From Desulfurococcaceae archaeon (GTDB lineage Archaea; Thermoproteota; Thermoprotei_A; Sulfolobales; Desulfurococcaceae), in NCBI GenBank assembly GCA_023269825.1, contig JAGDWI010000001.1, positions 554,492-618,491 of the forward strand: a DNA stretch of 64,000 nucleotides, given 5' to 3'. A program made the position numbers and the translations under genes. Position 1 is the first letter of the stretch. Every line of letters begins with the position of its first letter. The notes under the pieces were generated by a model, which worked only from the letters and a program-made list of their open reading frames with translations, searched no databases and was not told the origin of the DNA. Shown one piece after another: positions 60,918 through 64,000 of this stretch.

Positions 60918-61406
60918 ATGACTGACGTATATACTCTTATAGCGGCACTAGGGCCTGCGTTAGCGGAGGGTTTAGCTGCAGCTGGAACTACTTTGGGAAT
61001 AGCATCGGCAACTGCCTCAGGTGTCCCCACGCTAGCTGAAGAACCCGGTATGAGAGGTAAAATATTTATCTTAGCGTTTCTGCCAATGACGCAGACTCTT
61101 GTCTATGGGTTTGCATACATGTTTATCTCCTACTTCGTGGTATTGCCAAGTCTACTCGCTAAGTATGGTGGCGCTATACCACCATTCGCAGCTGGAGCTA
61201 TTCTCGGTGTAAGCATTCTAGTAGGCCTCGCAGAGATGGTTTCAGCGTGGCAGCAAGGCGTAATCTGCGGCCAGGTGGGAGCACAGCTCATTAAAACGCG
61301 TGGAGGCATTTTTGGTGTTGGTGTAATACTGGCGATCTTTGAAGAATTGTTCGGTATACTAGGCTTAGTGTTTGGGCTATTAGTGTTATTCGTGGTTGTA
61401 GTGTAG
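60918..61406 (+). CDS. atpK: A-type ATP synthase subunit K (c-ring proteolipid) with Na+-type ligand set
   Basis: A 162-residue duplicated proteolipid with four membrane helices. The first hairpin holds LPMTQTLVYGF, the second holds WQQGVICGQVGAQ and IFEELFGILGLVFG. These correspond to the L-x-x-T-Q, Q and E residues that bind Na+ in Enterococcus hirae NtpK. Only the second hairpin has the carboxylate, as expected for a 16-kDa type proteolipid. Each copy in the ring would carry one ion. The identity is firm; Na+ specificity is inferred from the ligand pattern. Confidence 0.9.
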   Translation: MTDVYTLIAALGPALAEGLAAAGTTLGIASATASGVPTLAEEPGMRGKIFILAFLPMTQTLVYGFAYMFISYFVVLPSLLAKYGGAIPPFAAGAILGVSILVGLAEMVSAWQQGVICGQVGAQLIKTRGGIFGVGVILAIFEELFGILGLVFGLLVLFVVVV

Positions 61407-61427
61407 TAACAAATAGGTGTTATCTCT

Positions 61428-62009
61428 TTGAGCCTAGAGGAATTAAAAAGAACAGTGTTGAACAAGGCTAAGTTAGAGGCTGAGGAGATAATAAGAGATG
61501 CCTATGAGAAAGCAAAAAGCATTATTAGAGAAGCTGAGGAGAAAAAGAAGGCGATTATTGAGGAGGAGCGTAGAAAGAGCATAAGTGAGATCGGGTTAGA
61601 GGCTAAACTAGCTGAAGCTAGGAGAGAGGCAAGACTTATTGTTGCTAAGGCTAAACAGGAGATAGTGGAGGAGATTAGGAGGAGAGTTAAAGAAATACTT
61701 GAAAACATGAGTCTAGAGAGTAGGAGGGATTCACTGAGAAAGCTCCTCTACGAGTCCCTAGAGGAGATGAAGAAGTGTGGTTTCAGAGTTGAAGGCCTCA
61801 TAGTGCATGTATCACCTAGGGATAAGAGTACCATGGCGGATCTTCTCAGGGAACTAGGAGTTAATGCGAAAATAGTTGAGGATCGAGGGATTAGCGGTGG
61901 GTTATTACTGTCGACACCCAATGGCGAGATCTCCATTGACAATACATATGAGGCTAGAGTAGAGAAAGTACTTCGCTCAGTCCTCACAGAAGTCTTCAGG
62001 GGTGCTTAG
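61428..62009 (+). CDS. atpE: A-type ATP synthase subunit E
   Basis: A 193-residue stator protein. The N-terminal 95 residues are a charged coiled coil (KAKSIIREAEEKKKAIIEEE). The C-terminal globular domain carries ILENMSLESRRDSLRKLLYE and GGLLLSTPNGEISIDNTYEA, then RVEKVLRSV, typical of subunit E. It binds subunit H and the A/B headpiece. The TTG start follows AGGTG by about nine bases, and its stop overlaps the subunit C start. Confidence 0.92.
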   Translation: MSLEELKRTVLNKAKLEAEEIIRDAYEKAKSIIREAEEKKKAIIEEERRKSISEIGLEAKLAEARREARLIVAKAKQEIVEEIRRRVKEILENMSLESRRDSLRKLLYESLEEMKKCGFRVEGLIVHVSPRDKSTMADLLRELGVNAKIVEDRGISGGLLLSTPNGEISIDNTYEARVEKVLRSVLTEVFRGA

Positions 62010-62802
62010 TATCGGTGATAAAGAGACTGCTAAGGCTACACTATACATAGAGTTGTCGAAGCCTCCGCTCGTACAGGATCTAATAAAGTTTGTTGAAGAA
62101 AAAGCACCGCCGAGTAGAGTACCCGCTCTCGAATCCTATAAGAGCATACAAGTCAAACTCACTGCTGTTAAGAACCTCGAAGACCTAGATACAGCTCTAC
62201 TTGATTTACTCACACTGGATTTAAAGAATGCATTCTGGTATCTGCCTGAAAAATATGCCCGGATTCTCAGCTCCTTAGCGGAGGCCTATGAACTAGAGAT
62301 CTTGTACTCGAAGATCGCGTCTAAAGTACTAGATGAGAAACCACTGCGATATGCAAAGCTCATGGATTACATCAATTGCACTAATAGGTTTAGCTGCATA
62401 ATTTCAAAGCACCTATCCAAGATCAAGTCAATATACAGCGAGATCGACGAGTACTACTATAGTGCTCTAGGAGTAGCTGGGTTGCTTGACGCACTCCTAT
62501 ATGCTAGACACCTAAATAACTTAAAATCCCTCAAGCTAGGAGAGGATGCAGCCATGAGGGATCTAATTATCGACTGCTACTACTTTGAGCCTGAAGTTGC
62601 AAGGCTTTTAGAGGCATTAAAGAGCGAGGGAGACCCATTAAAGGCTTGGGTAAACGGTGTTCAAATACTCTACGACTCAGCTAAGAACGCTCTTTACTAC
62701 ACTAATAGACTCGTAGATCTCGTTACACTGTATGGCGTTGATCGAGTGTTAAGATTTAAGTTACTAAGAGTAATTTACTCAAGGTGGTTAAAGCCTTGGT
62801 GA
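62002..62802 (+). CDS. atpC: A-type ATP synthase subunit C, short and divergent
   Basis: A 266-residue helical protein between subunits E and F, the standard place of subunit C, which connects the rotor ring to the central stalk. Typical archaeal members have about 340-380 residues, so this one is short. It keeps helical features such as YYYSALGVAGLLDALLYARH. The call rests mainly on gene order plus helical character. GTG 62002 overlaps the 3' end of subunit E. Confidence 0.75.
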   Translation: MLSIGDKETAKATLYIELSKPPLVQDLIKFVEEKAPPSRVPALESYKSIQVKLTAVKNLEDLDTALLDLLTLDLKNAFWYLPEKYARILSSLAEAYELEILYSKIASKVLDEKPLRYAKLMDYINCTNRFSCIISKHLSKIKSIYSEIDEYYYSALGVAGLLDALLYARHLNNLKSLKLGEDAAMRDLIIDCYYFEPEVARLLEALKSEGDPLKAWVNGVQILYDSAKNALYYTNRLVDLVTLYGVDRVLRFKLLRVIYSRWLKPW

Positions 62803-63131
62803 ACGAGCTTAAGAAAGCAGTGGTTATAGCTAACAAGGAGACAGTGAGTTTCTACAAACTACTGGGATTCAGCATAGTTCACGGTGTAAGTGACCCGAGC
62901 GAGGCCCTTAAACTAATAACTGAATACAAATCCAGGATGGATGTTGGAGTAGTCGTGATCGAGGAGTCCATAATGCATAAACTGGGATTAGATCACATGA
63001 GTTTCAACGATAAAGCCTTAACACCACTAATAACCACTATACCGGATACAAGGGAGTTTTTAACACGTAACCCTAGTTTATACTACAAGAAGCATGCTTT
63101 GAGAATAATCGGTTACGAGGTGTCGATATAA
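62799..63131 (+). CDS. atpF: A-type ATP synthase subunit F
   Basis: About 110 residues. The core matches subunit F: VVIANKETVSFYKLLGFSIV, then DVGVVVIEESIMHKL. It belongs to the central stalk and regulates catalysis. GTG 62799 overlaps the subunit C stop as GTGA, the usual coupling in this genome; GTG 62784 is an alternative further upstream. It ends two bases before the subunit A start. Confidence 0.88.
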   Translation: MNELKKAVVIANKETVSFYKLLGFSIVHGVSDPSEALKLITEYKSRMDVGVVVIEESIMHKLGLDHMSFNDKALTPLITTIPDTREFLTRNPSLYYKKHALRIIGYEVSI

Positions 63132-63132
63132 A

Positions 63133-64000
63133 TTGTCTTCTAGACTGGGCAGGATCTATAGGATCGCTGGGCCACTAGTAGTTGCAGAAGGTTTAGAGTC
63201 CCCGAGAATGTATGAGGTTGTATACGTTGGCGGAGAAGGGTTGATCGGGGAGATTATAGCCATTAGGGGTGAAAAAGTATACATACAAGTCTACGAAGAG
63301 ACAACGGGGCTCACTGTTGGAGAGAGAGTTGAAGCAACTGGTAGACTCCTCTCAGCTGAGCTGGGTCCAGGCCTCATAGGCACAATATACGATGGCCTGC
63401 AGAGACCAGAAATAGAGATTGGGAAGCTAACAGGCGATATATTCATTAAAAGAGGTGTGAGAGTAAACTCCCTCGATAGGAGTAGGAAGTGGGTTTTCAA
63501 TAGGAGTAGTGGAGTCAAGATCGGAGAGAAAGTTTCTGAAGGAGATGTTCTCGGATCTATCCAGGAAACCCCTATACTAGAACACAAGGTAATGGTGCCG
63601 CCAGGTGTTAAAGGCGTAATTGAGTGGATTGCTGACAGCGGAGAATACACTGTTGAAGAAACAGTGGCTGTTATCTCCACGGGAGAAGCAAAGATTGAGG
63701 TTAAGCTACATCAAGTGTGGCCTGTGAGAGTTCCAAGACCATACAGGGAGAAACTAACACCCAGCGAGCCCCTTATCACGGGTAAGCGGGTAATAGACCT
63801 TGTTTTCCCAATAGCGAAAGGCGGTAAAGCAGCGATACCCGGAGGCTTCGGAACAGGTAAAACAGTTCTCCTGCAATCTCTAACTAGGTGGGGTCACGCG
63901 GATGTAGCGATATTCGTTGGTTGCGGAGAGAGAGGTAATGAGATGGCTGATGCACTGAAGAGTTTCAGAGAACTCTTCGATGTTAGGCGTGGTAGACCCA
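63133..64000 (+). CDS. atpA: A-type ATP synthase catalytic subunit A (partial, C-terminus beyond window)
   Basis: The open frame starts at TTG 63133, ten bases after GAGGTG, and runs off the right edge after 289 codons. It begins [20 protein letters not shown]. The non-homologous insert typical of A subunits follows, then [20 protein letters not shown] and the P-loop [18 protein letters not shown]. This is the ATP-hydrolysing or ATP-forming subunit. The missing part should include the catalytic Walker B and C-terminal helical domain. Confidence 0.95.
   Translation, partial: MSSRLGRIYRIAGPLVVAEGLESPRMYEVVYVGGEGLIGEIIAIRGEKVYIQVYEETTGLTVGERVEATGRLLSAELGPGLIGTIYDGLQRPEIEIGKLTGDIFIKRGVRVNSLDRSRKWVFNRSSGVKIGEKVSEGDVLGSIQETPILEHKVMVPPGVKGVIEWIADSGEYTVEETVAVISTGEAKIEVKLHQVWPVRVPRPYREKLTPSEPLITGKRVIDLVFPIAKGGKAAIPGGFGTGKTVLLQSLTRWGHADVAIFVGCGERGNEMADALKSFRELFDVRRGRP

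Overview
The window looks like chromosomal DNA of a hyperthermophilic, anaerobic crenarchaeon (Thermoproteota), most likely of the order Desulfurococcales. The evidence is an A-type ATP synthase operon, ribosomal protein eS25, an archaeal XerA recombinase, CTP-dependent riboflavin kinase, an Alg14-Alg13-type glycosyltransferase, archaeal-type ProRS and Dph6. TTG and GTG starts are frequent, Shine-Dalgarno motifs read GAGGTG or AGGTGA, and TATA boxes stand before leaderless or short-leader genes. The order-level assignment is inference.

Layout. 1-1302 (minus): KaiC-like ATPase, cut by the window edge. 1800-7409 (plus): five-gene operon for a hybrid hydrogenase. It holds NuoE-like and NuoF-like subunits, a HoxU-like ferredoxin carrying the C-terminal half of a [NiFe]-hydrogenase small subunit, a [NiFe] large subunit, and a protein that joins the N-terminal half of the small subunit to a HydA-like ferredoxin and H-cluster domain. 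7552-8394: AbrB/PhoU-type regulator. 8527-12988 (plus): EtfB, EtfA, FAD-dependent lactate dehydrogenase and lactate racemase, matching the bacterial Lct arrangement. 13.0-13.8 kb: integrase remnant, tRNA-Gly and eS25. 13.8-16.4 kb (minus): ABC-2 exporter. 16.4-20.5 kb (plus): Mrp-type Na+/H+ antiporter genes. 20.5-22.8 kb (minus): riboflavin kinase and a tungsten aldehyde:ferredoxin oxidoreductase. 22.9-23.9 kb: tRNA-Ile followed by decayed accessory DNA (hairpin-ended mobile-element remnant next to a frameshifted HEPN/MNT toxin-antitoxin relic).

23.9-33.7 kb: assorted metabolism (amidohydrolase-like protein, SAM hydrolase, GDT1-type cation transporter, diaminopentanoate-dehydrogenase-like oxidoreductase with a class III aminotransferase), a primase-like protein, and two glycosyltransferase-type genes. 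33.8-42.9 kb (plus): cell-surface module with a Thr-rich anchored stalk, MoxR ATPase, DUF58, DUF4350, DUF1616 and unknown membrane proteins, including one apparently frameshifted gene. 43.1-52.9 kb: tRNA-Pro, PGI/PMI, conserved unknowns, XerA, an M28-like peptidase, ProRS, Dph6 and a metallo-beta-lactamase-fold protein. 52.9-58.0 kb (minus): SipW-like signal peptidase with three TasA-type fibre-subunit candidates, a DUF5305-like protein and a winged-helix regulator. 58.3-64.0 kb (plus): A-type ATP synthase genes H-I-K-E-C-F-A, with A cut by the edge.

Working together (inference): LarA interconverts lactate isomers. The Etf-lactate dehydrogenase complex could oxidise lactate using NAD+ plus reduced ferredoxin. 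The NuoE/F-linked hybrid hydrogenase could re-oxidise NADH and ferredoxin as H2. The Mrp antiporter and an ATP synthase with a Na+-type rotor ligand set point to sodium-based energetics. The strongest unusual signals are the hybrid hydrogenase with its degenerate H-cluster domain, its association with a lactate oxidation operon, and the SipW/TasA-like surface-fibre cluster.
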